DNA from: Gracilaria caudata
Lineage: Eukaryota > Rhodophyta > Florideophyceae > Gracilariales > Gracilariaceae
Direction of reading: 5' to 3'
DNA length: 49,848 nt
Assembly (NCBI GenBank): GCA_030374735.1
Contig: JASCIV010000091.1
Span: 1-49,848, forward strand
This document shows positions 38,754 to 47,596 of the stretch, piece after piece. The notes below the pieces were generated by a model. The model did not search any database. It was given only the letters and a program-made list of their open reading frames with translations, and was not told the origin of the DNA. The stretch's first letter is position 1, and every line of letters starts with the position of its first letter. The translations under genes were made by a program, and so were the position numbers.

Positions 38754-41450
38754 CTACCCTAGCAAGTCAGTACTTCCGCTGTGAGCTGAGCGAGAGGCTT
38801 TCATTCCGATCCCTGTCACCAAATCTACGTCATCCAGTAATTTACCAACCTTTCCACCGTCAACCGCAATTTCCTCCCGTTCCTCCAATGTATACCGCTG
38901 TTGCAGGACCGACAGAAGCTCAGTGGCGGCTTCAGCCACATTAGCACGGATCGGTCGTAATAGTACACCACGAGATGCCGGCTTTGTGATATAAATCTTC
39001 ATTCGCTCAACGACCGGCGCCAATTCTTCATTCACGGCTTTTTCAATCTTCTCCCATGTCTCCTTCACCTTCGTGGGATGCGCAAATGATTCCGGGTTTG
39101 ATTTTAGAATACCAAACGGCGCCAATGGTGGTGTGGGCGGAACTTCGCCTTCTTCAAGTACGCGATGCGCGCTTCGAGTTGCCGGTAGTGCGTTGCATTT
39201 CGCAAGAAACAATAGAACAGGGTCGAGAATAAGACGCGTAGTCTTCAGAATGAAAGACTCACACGCACCTCTTACGCGGTGGTCCAATTCTCGTTTTGAG
39301 TCGAACACCTTTTCTCGCACAGCCGGTGGAGATGCTAACGATCTAGCAGAAAGCTCTCCACGAATGACTGAGCCCAGTAACGTTCGAAGTTCGAAGAAAT
39401 CAAGTTCGTGTTCAGTGTAACTCATATCCACATCAAATGGTGATATCTGCTCCCTTGTCATCAACAACTGCCAGATTAGAAATAGTTGAGCATGATCCTC
39501 TGCGTTTGGCTTCTCCTGTGCCGTGATACGCGCTGCTGCCGAACCTACGCTTTGCACGCATATCGCGACTGCTTCTTGTGCTACTCCTGCGAATACTTCC
39601 CCATCGACGCATCGATATAACATGGATAGCAATCGTAATGTCTTCTCCACCGGTGGATACCAAGTAGCGTATATTCCAACACTACGGATATCGGGAACGA
39701 AAGCATCCTTCTCTTTCGATTCGGTCTCTATTGCGCTCTTTGCTATACCGGTGTCCATTGACTTCGGCACGGATGAGGCAATGGAAAGAGTTGACGACGA
39801 CGCTCTTTTGTTGTATTCCAAAATGATTTCTGGGTAGTTGAGATGATGAGGGCTTGGAACGAATCCTCGAATCTCATCACGCATATACACTTCAGCGCGA
39901 TAAATGATGCGCTCCTGCGCGTCAGCAATGGCACGAACCGCAGAGGGGGCAAACGCCTTTCCGGCAAACCCACGACGTGGAATTTCGTCGCCCAGAATCT
40001 CTGTTTTCAAGACCTCGATGAGGTAGACAAGATTCTCAAGGTCATCCTCTTGTAGTATGAGCGGCCTCAACTCTGTGTAGACGACGTCGCAAACACCACG
40101 AAGCGCTGAATGCAAGATCTGCGTCTCGCTTTCCTCTTCGCTGTCAAGCGGAAAGAAATGTTCATATAGCTGACGCTCCAATTGACAAACACGCAAAACG
40201 TACGCTGATCCCAGCCTTGCCAGGGCGACCATGTTCTTCACGTCAGCTAGCGATTTGACGTGGGCGGTAACTGATGAGTCAAGCAAACGCTTCCGTTGCT
40301 CAAAGAAGCTTTCTTCACAATCTGCATATAACGCCAACGCAATGTTCCGCGTTGAATACATAGAATTCATGTTATTCCCGGTCATACCACTGGATGATGG
40401 GTTCGAGTAAGCGTCGGTTGTGGAGGACGGTCTTCTTGTATAGGGAGGAGACAAGCCGAGCTCGACATGTCGCATAGACTGACCTGCCCGAGGGCTGGAA
40501 GGGGCCGCCTTTGCCCTAGAATGCAGTTCTGTCATCAATGACTTGATACGAGGAGCAATGGTTCGAAACCGCAAGTATTCCTTAGCCGCGTCAGTAAGAT
40601 CGGCATGTCTAAATCCAGCCCCATTAAGCCGGCCGTCTCTCAGTTCTTTCGCAACTTGTGTAGTAGTATGACGAAAAACAGCCACCGTGTGGTCTCGGAT
40701 GGATGTAAAGGCCCGCCTTTGCAACTCGAGAAAACGGACTAGATATCCATCTGCTTCTGCCACTGCCCCTGTAGAGCTAGACGCATAAGCCACACACTCA
40801 TCCAAGCGATGAAGCAGTTTGACAAAATCAGAATCTGTAGGCTTGATGGAGTTCTTTCCTCCACCAAATTTCGCAGTCAGAGTCTCTAGTTCCTCAAAAT
40901 AAGTGAGTCGCTTTCGGAGTGCATCCGCTAGCTCACCCAAAGTCTTCCTCTCAGACACCATAGCTTCGCAATCTGTTTTGAATTGGAGAACCACGTCCGA
41001 TACACTCTGACGACCGTCTTCAATCTTAATGAGAGCTGCCAAAGCGTTCTCCACAGTTTCTATGAGTTTCAGGCAGGACTTCCGATCTTCTTTAAGACCA
41101 TCTACCAATGATCGATACTTATGCTCATTGGCTTCTTCCAGTCTTCGCTCCATTTCATCATGCCAAATATGAAACTCTTCCGCAGTGCTGACTTCGGCTA
41201 AACCCTTCAAACCATCTTCTCCTTTGTACGTGAACATGACGTTATCGCTATCCTTCTGTTTTGAATCAATAGAGTGGTCAGTGATTGTAACCGGAACCTT
41301 TGCAACCGGGTAAAAATTGGAACATTGAGATTCAACCAGAGCACAGAGTTGTAGTTGGTCTTGAGTCAAGGGAGCATTGCTTTCCCATAAACGAAGGAAT
41401 TCACCATGGCTCTTCGCTCGAGAAGAAGCTTCGCTTGTTGTAGAAGCCAT
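38754..41450 (-). CDS. COG3: Conserved oligomeric Golgi complex subunit 3
   Basis: 898 residues, single exon, the usual size for COG3/Sec34. The Sec34 signature is seen at about residues 175-285: KRLTYFEELETLTAKFGG, FVKLLHRLDECVAY, and YLVRFLELQRRAFTSIRDHT followed by VFRHTTTQVAKELRDG. The remaining C-terminal region is helical with the family landmark YADCEESFFEQRKRLL. COG3 belongs to lobe A of the COG vesicle tether, which acts in retrograde transport within the Golgi. A Ser/Pro-rich insertion (about 335-375) is likely disordered. The start MASTTSEASSRAK is the first Met. Confidence 0.9.
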   Translation of the reverse strand: MASTTSEASSRAKSHGEFLRLWESNAPLTQDQLQLCALVESQCSNFYPVAKVPVTITDHSIDSKQKDSDNVMFTYKGEDGLKGLAEVSTAEEFHIWHDEMERRLEEANEHKYRSLVDGLKEDRKSCLKLIETVENALAALIKIEDGRQSVSDVVLQFKTDCEAMVSERKTLGELADALRKRLTYFEELETLTAKFGGGKNSIKPTDSDFVKLLHRLDECVAYASSSTGAVAEADGYLVRFLELQRRAFTSIRDHTVAVFRHTTTQVAKELRDGRLNGAGFRHADLTDAAKEYLRFRTIAPRIKSLMTELHSRAKAAPSSPRAGQSMRHVELGLSPPYTRRPSSTTDAYSNPSSSGMTGNNMNSMYSTRNIALALYADCEESFFEQRKRLLDSSVTAHVKSLADVKNMVALARLGSAYVLRVCQLERQLYEHFFPLDSEEESETQILHSALRGVCDVVYTELRPLILQEDDLENLVYLIEVLKTEILGDEIPRRGFAGKAFAPSAVRAIADAQERIIYRAEVYMRDEIRGFVPSPHHLNYPEIILEYNKRASSSTLSIASSVPKSMDTGIAKSAIETESKEKDAFVPDIRSVGIYATWYPPVEKTLRLLSMLYRCVDGEVFAGVAQEAVAICVQSVGSAAARITAQEKPNAEDHAQLFLIWQLLMTREQISPFDVDMSYTEHELDFFELRTLLGSVIRGELSARSLASPPAVREKVFDSKRELDHRVRGACESFILKTTRLILDPVLLFLAKCNALPATRSAHRVLEEGEVPPTPPLAPFGILKSNPESFAHPTKVKETWEKIEKAVNEELAPVVERMKIYITKPASRGVLLRPIRANVAEAATELLSVLQQRYTLEEREEIAVDGGKVGKLLDDVDLVTGIGMKASRSAHSGSTDLLG

Positions 41451-41838
41451 GGACTACGTGATGTGTGTTCCTAGAGCGAAGAAGGGCGTTGACTGTGGCC
41501 GAAGTTTGCAACTCGAAGAACCACCCAGAATCTAAGACGGATGATCCGTTCCAATTCAATGCAACCTCAAAATGTCCATTCCAGTGCCGTTGTCTTGGGT
41601 CTGTTGCGACTCGTGAACGTCTCACTCTGTTCTTACATGATGTATACATTCCTCAGCTCGTTGACTGCCGACGATGCATTATCACGATGTGCGCTGCACT
41701 GGACCTGTAATTCATATCTCTTCTTGTTCCAATACTTGTGTGAAGGGGTCAAAAAACACTTCAACAAAGTGCACAATGCATGTCATGCAATAGTACAAAC
41801 AAAGGTCAGAGCCGACCTTTAACCCTTTCGAACCGGGA
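41451..41838. other. 5' flank of COG3
   Basis: 388 bp. Short frames of no family were seen on both strands. It presumably holds the COG3 promoter. Confidence 0.35.
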
Positions 41839-41868
41839 AGCTTATGTCTAGCACAATAGACATAAGCT
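41839..41868. repeat. Perfect hairpin with 12 bp arms
   Basis: AGCTTATGTCTA at 41839-41850, loop GCACAA, and its reverse complement at 41857-41868. The left arm and loop recur at 41940-41960. Confidence 0.75.
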
Positions 41869-41941
41869 AGCAATGCGATTGGTAACCTACCAACGGATCG
41901 CAAAAAGCAATGGTTCTCGGTGTGCCATGTGTTTTTTTGCT

Positions 41942-42689
41942 TATGTCTAGCACAGTAGACCCGATGAAGATCTACTTGGCGCTCCTTGCTGCCACTCTCT
42001 GTAACGGATTCAGTACCGTCAAGTCGTCCATGTTCGCAGTCGATCGCGCCTTGACCTGCTCTCGCATGGCGCGATAACTGCGTTGTACTTTGTTATCTTC
42101 TTCCGTCTTCACCCCCTCTTTTTGGAGCAGTGTTGTGCTTATTGGCCGCACTCAACGCGTACAATTCTGCTGTACAGCAGAGCATTTTGGGCTCTTACCC
42201 GCTCTGTGTTTCCTACTCTACCGAAACTAAAAGATCTTCAGAGAGCGATACGATAGTGATCAATAATGCTTCGTTTTGTCATTGCTCTTGTGCTCTCAAT
42301 TGCCAATGAAGCTTTGCCTGCGCTCACCGGACGCCATCTACCTTTATGAGCTTGTCGATCTACCGCGACTCTATGCGTGCAGTTGTGCCGTACGGTGCAG
42401 CAGAGCACCATGAGCACATGCTCGCCCTGTGTCTCCTACTTTGCCGAAATTTAAATATTAAATAAAGATCTTCACAGGACGATATGATAATGCAAAATGA
42501 AACACTTTCGGTGAACCTTCGCCATTGTCGAAACGTTTGCTCTTACACAACAGCTCCGTTACCAGAAAGACGTTCTCTTTGCAAGTGTCGCAGAACGCCA
42601 CACAGGGAGAGTTTGTGAAAGAAGGGAAAACAAACGCAGTCCTCATAATAGAATCATCTTAAGATCTTATGTCCAAAATGCTAGACATA
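41942..42689. mobile_element. Candidate inverted-repeat element of about 750 bp containing a diverged tandem duplication
   Basis: TATGTCTAGCA at 41942-41952 is matched by its reverse complement at 42679-42689; a third copy lies in the hairpin just upstream. The interior holds two diverged copies of a roughly 220 bp unit: the first around 42165-42265 and the second around 42385-42510. Both share CAGCAGAGCA, TCTGTGT/CCTGTGT, TCCTACT, CCGAAA and AAGATCTTCA followed by CGATA. No protein frame is visible. Whether it is a MITE or rearranged debris of a larger element cannot be decided here. Confidence 0.4.
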
Positions 42690-43006
42690 CCTTCCCCGGT
42701 TCTGTAGAGTAAACAGATATCTAGCTTATATATGAACTACACCTCCGAAAGAAAAAGTGGCAGGCTGATATTGTTCGTGCAAGGACTATGACAGGCTGGT
42801 AGAAGGTCCTCTTTCTCGATAAAGCAAGTTGATAATCAAGAGTTCTATGTTATCGAATCTTTACATGAACTATTGCTCCTTGAGTCTGACCGCTTTCTAT
42901 TCAGATGACACTATCATTTCTTCTCTTGGAGAGAAAGCAAATGCAGAAATTCAGCGAGCTAAACAAAAAAAGGCGAGATATGGCCGACAAACATGCCCCT
43001 CAGGAT

Positions 43007-43828
43007 TTACTTCTTCAGGATCAGTTTGTAAAACCCTTTGGCCAGCAAATGGGTTTCAGCGTCATCTGCTGCACCGGCCGTGCCGAGAATGGCGTCACTA
43101 CCACGACCACTAGCAAGCCCACCGACAACTGCTCCTAGCGCACTATCAATATGGCGTGCTGCACTTCTATACACTTTGTCTCTCCATCTTTCAAGATAAG
43201 CCTTATCCCTTTCAAACGAGTCCTTGTCAATCTGTACGCCATTATTGGGCTTCAGATCGAAAGTGGGAGCTTCGTTGACGAATGCAGCAAGCCTTCTACG
43301 GTGATCCTTAAGAATGTAATTATCCCTTCCAATGGCTTCGTGATCAAGACACATAAACCCAACGTGACCCGCTTTGCCTCCACCATTGATCATTGCCATC
43401 ATCCTCGCTTGATTTTCTTGCCTCTTCAGAGCTTGCAAAACTTCTTCTTCAAGCTTGTTCACAATGACCGAAAACCGATTGCCCGTGTCTATTCCAACCT
43501 TGTGAACTTCATTCAGTACTGTTTTAATTGTTTTCAAATCTCCCGGGCGTAGTCGACCTGCCTCGAGCTGTATGACGAAAATGAGCTTGAATTGTCCTCC
43601 TCCTTGAAACGCTTTTGAAATCTCACCAGCAGCCTTTTCTCGCGATTCGATATCGTTCAGACCTGGGGTCTCCGAGTATACCAGTCCATTTAGTTCTTCA
43701 TTTTGTAATACCTCAGTCGTGCTTCTAAAGCATAGTGCACATGATCGAAAACGCGGTTGTCCAATAATAATGGCATTCAAGATGGCTGATTTGCCGACGC
43801 TCGAATTTCCGACAATCACAACCCGCAT
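43007..43828 (-). CDS. GIMAP/AIG1-like P-loop GTPase
   Basis: 273 residues. The GTPase motifs are G1 GNSSVGKS (7-14), G2 around S36-T38 (FRSTTEV), G3 ETPG (53-56; Glu replaces the usual Asp) and G4 NKLE (124-127; Glu replaces the usual Asp). The pattern VIQLEAGRLRPGDLKTIKTV between G3 and G4 matches the AIG1 (GIMAP/IAN) group, in which this loop is the conserved box. The C-terminal part is charged, then Gly/Ala-rich, with no membrane helix. AIG1 GTPases act in plant and animal immune or stress responses and often assemble on membranes. The start MRVVIVGNSSVG places the P-loop at the very N-terminus. It neighbours a retrotransposon and a TIR-domain gene. Confidence 0.7.
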   Translation of the reverse strand: MRVVIVGNSSVGKSAILNAIIIGQPRFRSCALCFRSTTEVLQNEELNGLVYSETPGLNDIESREKAAGEISKAFQGGGQFKLIFVIQLEAGRLRPGDLKTIKTVLNEVHKVGIDTGNRFSVIVNKLEEEVLQALKRQENQARMMAMINGGGKAGHVGFMCLDHEAIGRDNYILKDHRRRLAAFVNEAPTFDLKPNNGVQIDKDSFERDKAYLERWRDKVYRSAARHIDSALGAVVGGLASGRGSDAILGTAGAADDAETHLLAKGFYKLILKK

Positions 43829-44183
43829 CTTTGATTACAACAAAATTGCAACTCAAATAATGTCAAACAGTATTCAGTTAGCAAGCCCCAATAGGCCCGC
43901 CTAAATAGGCTTGGGTAATTAAACGCAAGCTTCTGGGAAGGTGATCCGCCTGGGGTCAAGGAGGCCGTAACGACAGACTTAAAGAATGAAATGTCAGTCG
44001 GTATCTGCAGTTTGTGGTGTGGTGGTTCAGTAGATAAGGTACAGAAGTGTCAGCGAACTGGCGCAAAAGTACGGCAGTCGAACGGCATGATGGTTGTGCG
44101 TGAGACAAGCAGGATCGATCGCGGACTCTTGTCCGCTCATAGACGTCGGCAACACCTCGTCGCATGGGTTTTCACTTAATTAG
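43829..44183. other. Flank between GTPase gene and retrotransposon fragment
   Basis: 355 bp. A plus-strand frame near 43960-44180 might be degraded upstream retrotransposon sequence, but no motif supports it. No long terminal repeat was recognised. Confidence 0.35.
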
Positions 44184-44351
44184 CGACAAAGTTCCGCAAA
44201 ACGCGTTGCTCTACACCAACAAGCCACCAGGTATCCGGATTCCAAACACTGGGAACGAGAACACAATGAAGAATTAGACTACCTCGATGGTCAGAACATA
44301 ATCAAATGGGTACCAAACTCAGCAGTACCAAAATCAGCGCGACCCCTCCCT

Positions 44352-45830
44352 ATGTGCATGACTTATGCGTACAACAGAGATACTTCCAACTGCGTAATAG
44401 GGAGACGTGCCAGATGTGTACTGCGCGGCGACAAAATGATTCCTCATGTACACTTTGACCCACTGAAGACAACAACGTACACCGCTGATCGCGCGAGTAG
44501 CCGCCTTGTTCTCGCCATTGCTGCCACCTTTGGTCTACACTTGGAACACCTGGACATAAAATCGGCTTTTCTTGAAGAAGCATTTGAATTTGACAACAGC
44601 GTATATGTGAAGCAACTTCCACGGTTTGATGGCGAAATGAAACACCCCCATCGTTATGGAATCCTACGCGGAAATCTATACGGAGGTAAATCGGCAGGTC
44701 ATACTTATCTTACCAAGAACACACAGTATCTCAAATCTATAAAGTACCAACAATCCCATGCCGACCCCTGCCTCTTTTCCAAGCGCGAAAACAACAAACT
44801 CACTCTCATCTCAGTAACAATTGATGACTTCCTAGTTGCGTCAACAAACAATGACGAAATTGATGCGCTGTATCAATCGTTATGTACGAAATACAAAGTT
44901 GTGAAACGCCTTGGCTTCCCAACAAACTACCTTGGATGGAAAATTAAGCAAAGAGCTAACGGTGATATCCATGTATCTCAGTCCCATGCAGTCGCTACTT
45001 TGCTTGCACGCATGAAGCTTCAGAACTGTAATCCAAAACAAACACCCTTTCCCGATGGTATTCAGTTGCACAAAACCACTAGGGGTGACAAACCATTCCC
45101 GCACCCACTGCAACTTTATCAATCTCTCCTAGGTGAACTCAGGTACATCGCAGATACAACTCGCCCTGATATATTTTATATCACCAACAAACTGGCAGCA
45201 GCCCTATCAAACCCCTGCGCCAGACACTGGGCGGGTCTTAAGAGCGTATTACGTTACCTCAAGGGCACCATTAACCATGGTCTGCTGATGACTCACAAAT
45301 TCCCAGCTACAGCGCTGTACAGAGCCTCTCAACTTCTAACGGTCTACTCAGACGCTGACCATGCTGGTGATACTCACGACAGAAAGTCGACTTCTGGCTC
45401 AATATACTGCTTCAGTGGCATACCGATATCTTGGTACTCGAAAAAGCAAACTATAACTGCACTCTCTACTTGCGAGGCGGAGTACATATCCGCCTCAGCT
45501 GCCTGCCAACGACTGCTTTGGCTTCGTCGCCTTTTGCAAGATATATCCATAACAGTCAACAAACCCACCAAGCTTATGGTTGACAACACGTCCGCTATTG
45601 ATATCGCAAACAACACTGCTCCTACGAAGAAACGCAAATACATAGACCTTAGGAAGCATTATCTGCATGACCACATCCTACAGAAGCATATTGTCATCAA
45701 GTATATTCCGTCGGTCTCCAATCTCTCCGACATCATGTCCAAGAGTGTGAAACGCATCCTCTTTCAAAAGATGGTCTCAGAATTACAAATCACCGACATT
45801 CACGCTCACCCCGTCTCTGGCGGAGTGTGA
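44352..45830 (+). CDS. Copia-type reverse transcriptase/RNase H polyprotein fragment
   Basis: 492 residues from the first Met, open for another 56 codons upstream. Reverse transcriptase motifs: LEHLDIKSAFLEE (first catalytic Asp), GILRGNLYGGKSAGHTYLTK, and TIDDFLVAS in place of the usual YVDDMLI. RNase H motifs: VYSDADHAGDTHDRKSTSGS (Asp), STCEAEYISASAACQRLLW (Glu), and MVDNTSAIDIANN (Asp). The C-terminal HYLHDHILQKHIVIKYIPS matches the copia RNase H end. The frame has no stop or frameshift, so the insertion is young or the segment is intact by chance, but the missing 5' half makes it unable to move alone. Confidence 0.85.
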   Translation: MCMTYAYNRDTSNCVIGRRARCVLRGDKMIPHVHFDPLKTTTYTADRASSRLVLAIAATFGLHLEHLDIKSAFLEEAFEFDNSVYVKQLPRFDGEMKHPHRYGILRGNLYGGKSAGHTYLTKNTQYLKSIKYQQSHADPCLFSKRENNKLTLISVTIDDFLVASTNNDEIDALYQSLCTKYKVVKRLGFPTNYLGWKIKQRANGDIHVSQSHAVATLLARMKLQNCNPKQTPFPDGIQLHKTTRGDKPFPHPLQLYQSLLGELRYIADTTRPDIFYITNKLAAALSNPCARHWAGLKSVLRYLKGTINHGLLMTHKFPATALYRASQLLTVYSDADHAGDTHDRKSTSGSIYCFSGIPISWYSKKQTITALSTCEAEYISASAACQRLLWLRRLLQDISITVNKPTKLMVDNTSAIDIANNTAPTKKRKYIDLRKHYLHDHILQKHIVIKYIPSVSNLSDIMSKSVKRILFQKMVSELQITDIHAHPVSGGV

Positions 45831-45891
45831 CAACCTTTACAAACCACAAGAGACAGGGTGAACCTGAATTGAACTGTGACAACCTTTACAA
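45826..45891. repeat. Two 17 bp direct repeats at the 3' end of the copia element
   Basis: TGTGACAACCTTTACAA at 45826-45842 includes the pol stop codon. It is repeated exactly at 45875-45891, 49 bp on. Confidence 0.75.
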
Positions 45892-45983
45892 GGGCACATG
45901 TACACCTGCCGCATAGCGACGACGTACTTAGCACAAGACAGACCGAGCAAAGCTCCGAGTGAGGAGCGAGTATGCCAAGAGCA

Positions 45984-47003
45984 TCACAGTTTGGTATGGT
46001 TCATGTGAGTTGGGTGCTGGGTCCGTGTATCAACCACCCCGGGCCCATACAAACCCCAATGCATAAGAAGAAGACATAGGTAATAGGAAAAAAATAGTAT
46101 TACACCAAGTATCATCCGAAACCATTTCCATAGAAAGCAAAAGGTGGTCCAACAGCTAATTAGGCGACGTCTGGCTACTCTGGTTGACTCAACGTTTTCG
46201 GCATATATGGGCTGAGGTATCGTGCGGATCTCCAAAAGCCACTCGTCCTCTCTTTCTTGCGCGTTATTCGGTTCCAGTTCGGTCTGTGCCGTGGGCGAAT
46301 CGTACTCTAGCTCTGTTCTGGGTGGATAGAGCGGAACCACGCTGGATGAAACATCATTAATTTGTTGTCGTCCATGTTGATCGTCCCTCATTAACTCAGG
46401 TCTTTCTTCTCCAAACCAATCCAGAATACTCTCTGTAATCAGTTGAATAAAAGATTCCCTCTTAGAGGCCATTTCAGGGTTCTCGGAGTTTGTCACGCCT
46501 ACTTCATTGCGGATGCTCCAGAGAGTGGCTGAGATATGCAATGCATGCATTATCTCCTCTAGCGATGTCACTCCATCTATTGCACGCTTGAAAAGACCAT
46601 GACGAGAGAAAAGGTCGTTGTATGTAGTAAAAATATTCGGGTCGCGGCAGTCGCGTACAGTAAGACGGTAAAAGACAGAGATGAGCACAGGCGGAGTCTC
46701 CTCAGCGTCTTTGGCGCATTCAAAACGTCGGATGAAAGTCAGAAGCTCACGTACAGGCCACTCCTTGGCCACAAATTCGGGGCTCATGATGAATATACCC
46801 ACAGGGGTGGTTTCCATAGCGTGGATCATGACCTCTGGGCAGTTGTCGCCGAGACGAAAGGACTCGTCGTCAAGAAAAACAGAGAGACCGCGTTGAGTAA
46901 GACGTCTATGCAGTGGCCGAGCTATCGGTTTCTTGTCTTCTCCCGCATGGCTAAGAAAGATGTGATAAGGTGGTTCCTGAGCAGAAGATGCGTTGAATGG
47001 CAT
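45984..47003 (-). CDS. TIR-domain protein with C-terminal membrane helix
   Basis: 339 residues. An N-terminal TIR domain spans about 12-150: PPYHIFLSHAGEDKK (box 1), SVFLDDESFRLGDN (box 2), then HAMETTPVGIFIMSPEFV and KEWPVREL (box 3). E64 in the AMETT segment aligns with the catalytic Glu of NAD-cleaving TIRs such as SARM1 and plant TIRs. No NB-ARC or LRR follows. The middle is acidic and Gln/Asn-rich, and a single hydrophobic helix lies at about 297-314 after an aromatic basic stretch, with a short tail. It may be a membrane-anchored TIR signal protein or NADase; function is inferred. The start at 47003 (MPFNASSAQEPPYH) was chosen because the longer frame (to 47201) adds a hydrophobic, Arg-rich segment with no TIR similarity. 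Confidence 0.75.
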   Translation of the reverse strand: MPFNASSAQEPPYHIFLSHAGEDKKPIARPLHRRLTQRGLSVFLDDESFRLGDNCPEVMIHAMETTPVGIFIMSPEFVAKEWPVRELLTFIRRFECAKDAEETPPVLISVFYRLTVRDCRDPNIFTTYNDLFSRHGLFKRAIDGVTSLEEIMHALHISATLWSIRNEVGVTNSENPEMASKRESFIQLITESILDWFGEERPELMRDDQHGRQQINDVSSSVVPLYPPRTELEYDSPTAQTELEPNNAQEREDEWLLEIRTIPQPIYAENVESTRVARRRLISCWTTFCFLWKWFRMILGVILFFSYYLCLLLMHWGLYGPGVVDTRTQHPTHMNHTKL

Positions 47004-47596
47004 GAACCAATGATGGATATCTGGTGTTGGCAATAGAAACAATGCGAAACTTGAGGGGAAGAAGGCGTTGCGAAACAACTGGTGTAGAAGGACGAAAAGG
47101 GATAAAATATTCTCATCGAGGAAGGATAGGTTTTGACACGGCAAGGGTGAATTTCGGGGCTTTCTGTCGAGCGAAGTATGTTTGCAACGGCTTCGACGCA
47201 CAATCGTCTTTTATGATGGGTGAGAGCTGGAGGAAGGGCTGACGCGTTTTCATCGAAGGCCCATCTCAACGGGGGAGTGCGCAATAGAGAAATTACGCAG
47301 TACGAAATTCGTAGCACTTTTCGTGGTAGCCGCTCACAAAAAGTACACATGAATTTCGTATGTTTTTGAATTTACGCAATACGAAGTTCGTAACCTGTAC
47401 ACGTCATCAACGTAAGGAGGCGTGTGTGCAGACAACTTAGGTGGAACTTCTCGGACAAGTTGTTCAAGAGGAACAACAAGTTCCAAAGAGCACTTCCACC
47501 TTCAGCTGCAATGCGAATTTCGGATTATTCCCTCTCCTCCTGCCGCAAACGACGGATAAAATGGAGAAGGCAGTACTGGTGGGCGCTCCTGCTTGA
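47004..47596. other. Region between the TIR gene and the transposase relic
   Basis: About 590 bp, the 5' flank of the TIR gene and the left flank of the transposase relic. The distinctive content is the 23 bp direct repeat at 47293-47394. Confidence 0.4.
47293..47394. repeat. Pair of 23 bp direct repeats with palindromic core
   Basis: Units at 47293-47315 and 47372-47394 agree at 20 of 23 positions; all three differences are transitions. Each contains TACGAA-R-TTCGTA, a palindrome with one central base. They lie about 200-300 bp upstream of the Harbinger-type transposase relic and may be part of its end. Confidence 0.7.

Larger units (their letters stand above)
44184..45895 (+). mobile_element. 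5'-truncated Ty1/copia LTR retrotransposon
   Basis: Only the 3' part of pol is present: the end of the region before RT, reverse transcriptase and RNase H. The gag, protease and integrase parts are missing. The frame is open back to a TAG at about 44180. After the stop, a 17 bp sequence TGTGACAACCTTTACAA occurs twice (45826-45842 and 45875-45891). The second copy could mark the start of the 3' LTR, since LTRs begin with TG and a purine-rich stretch lies between the copies. The LTR end was not identified. Confidence 0.8.

Noticed and set aside
43960..44180. Upstream continuation of the copia pol gene
   Set aside because: A short frame looks faintly protein-like but a TAG near 44180 and lack of any integrase motif give no support.
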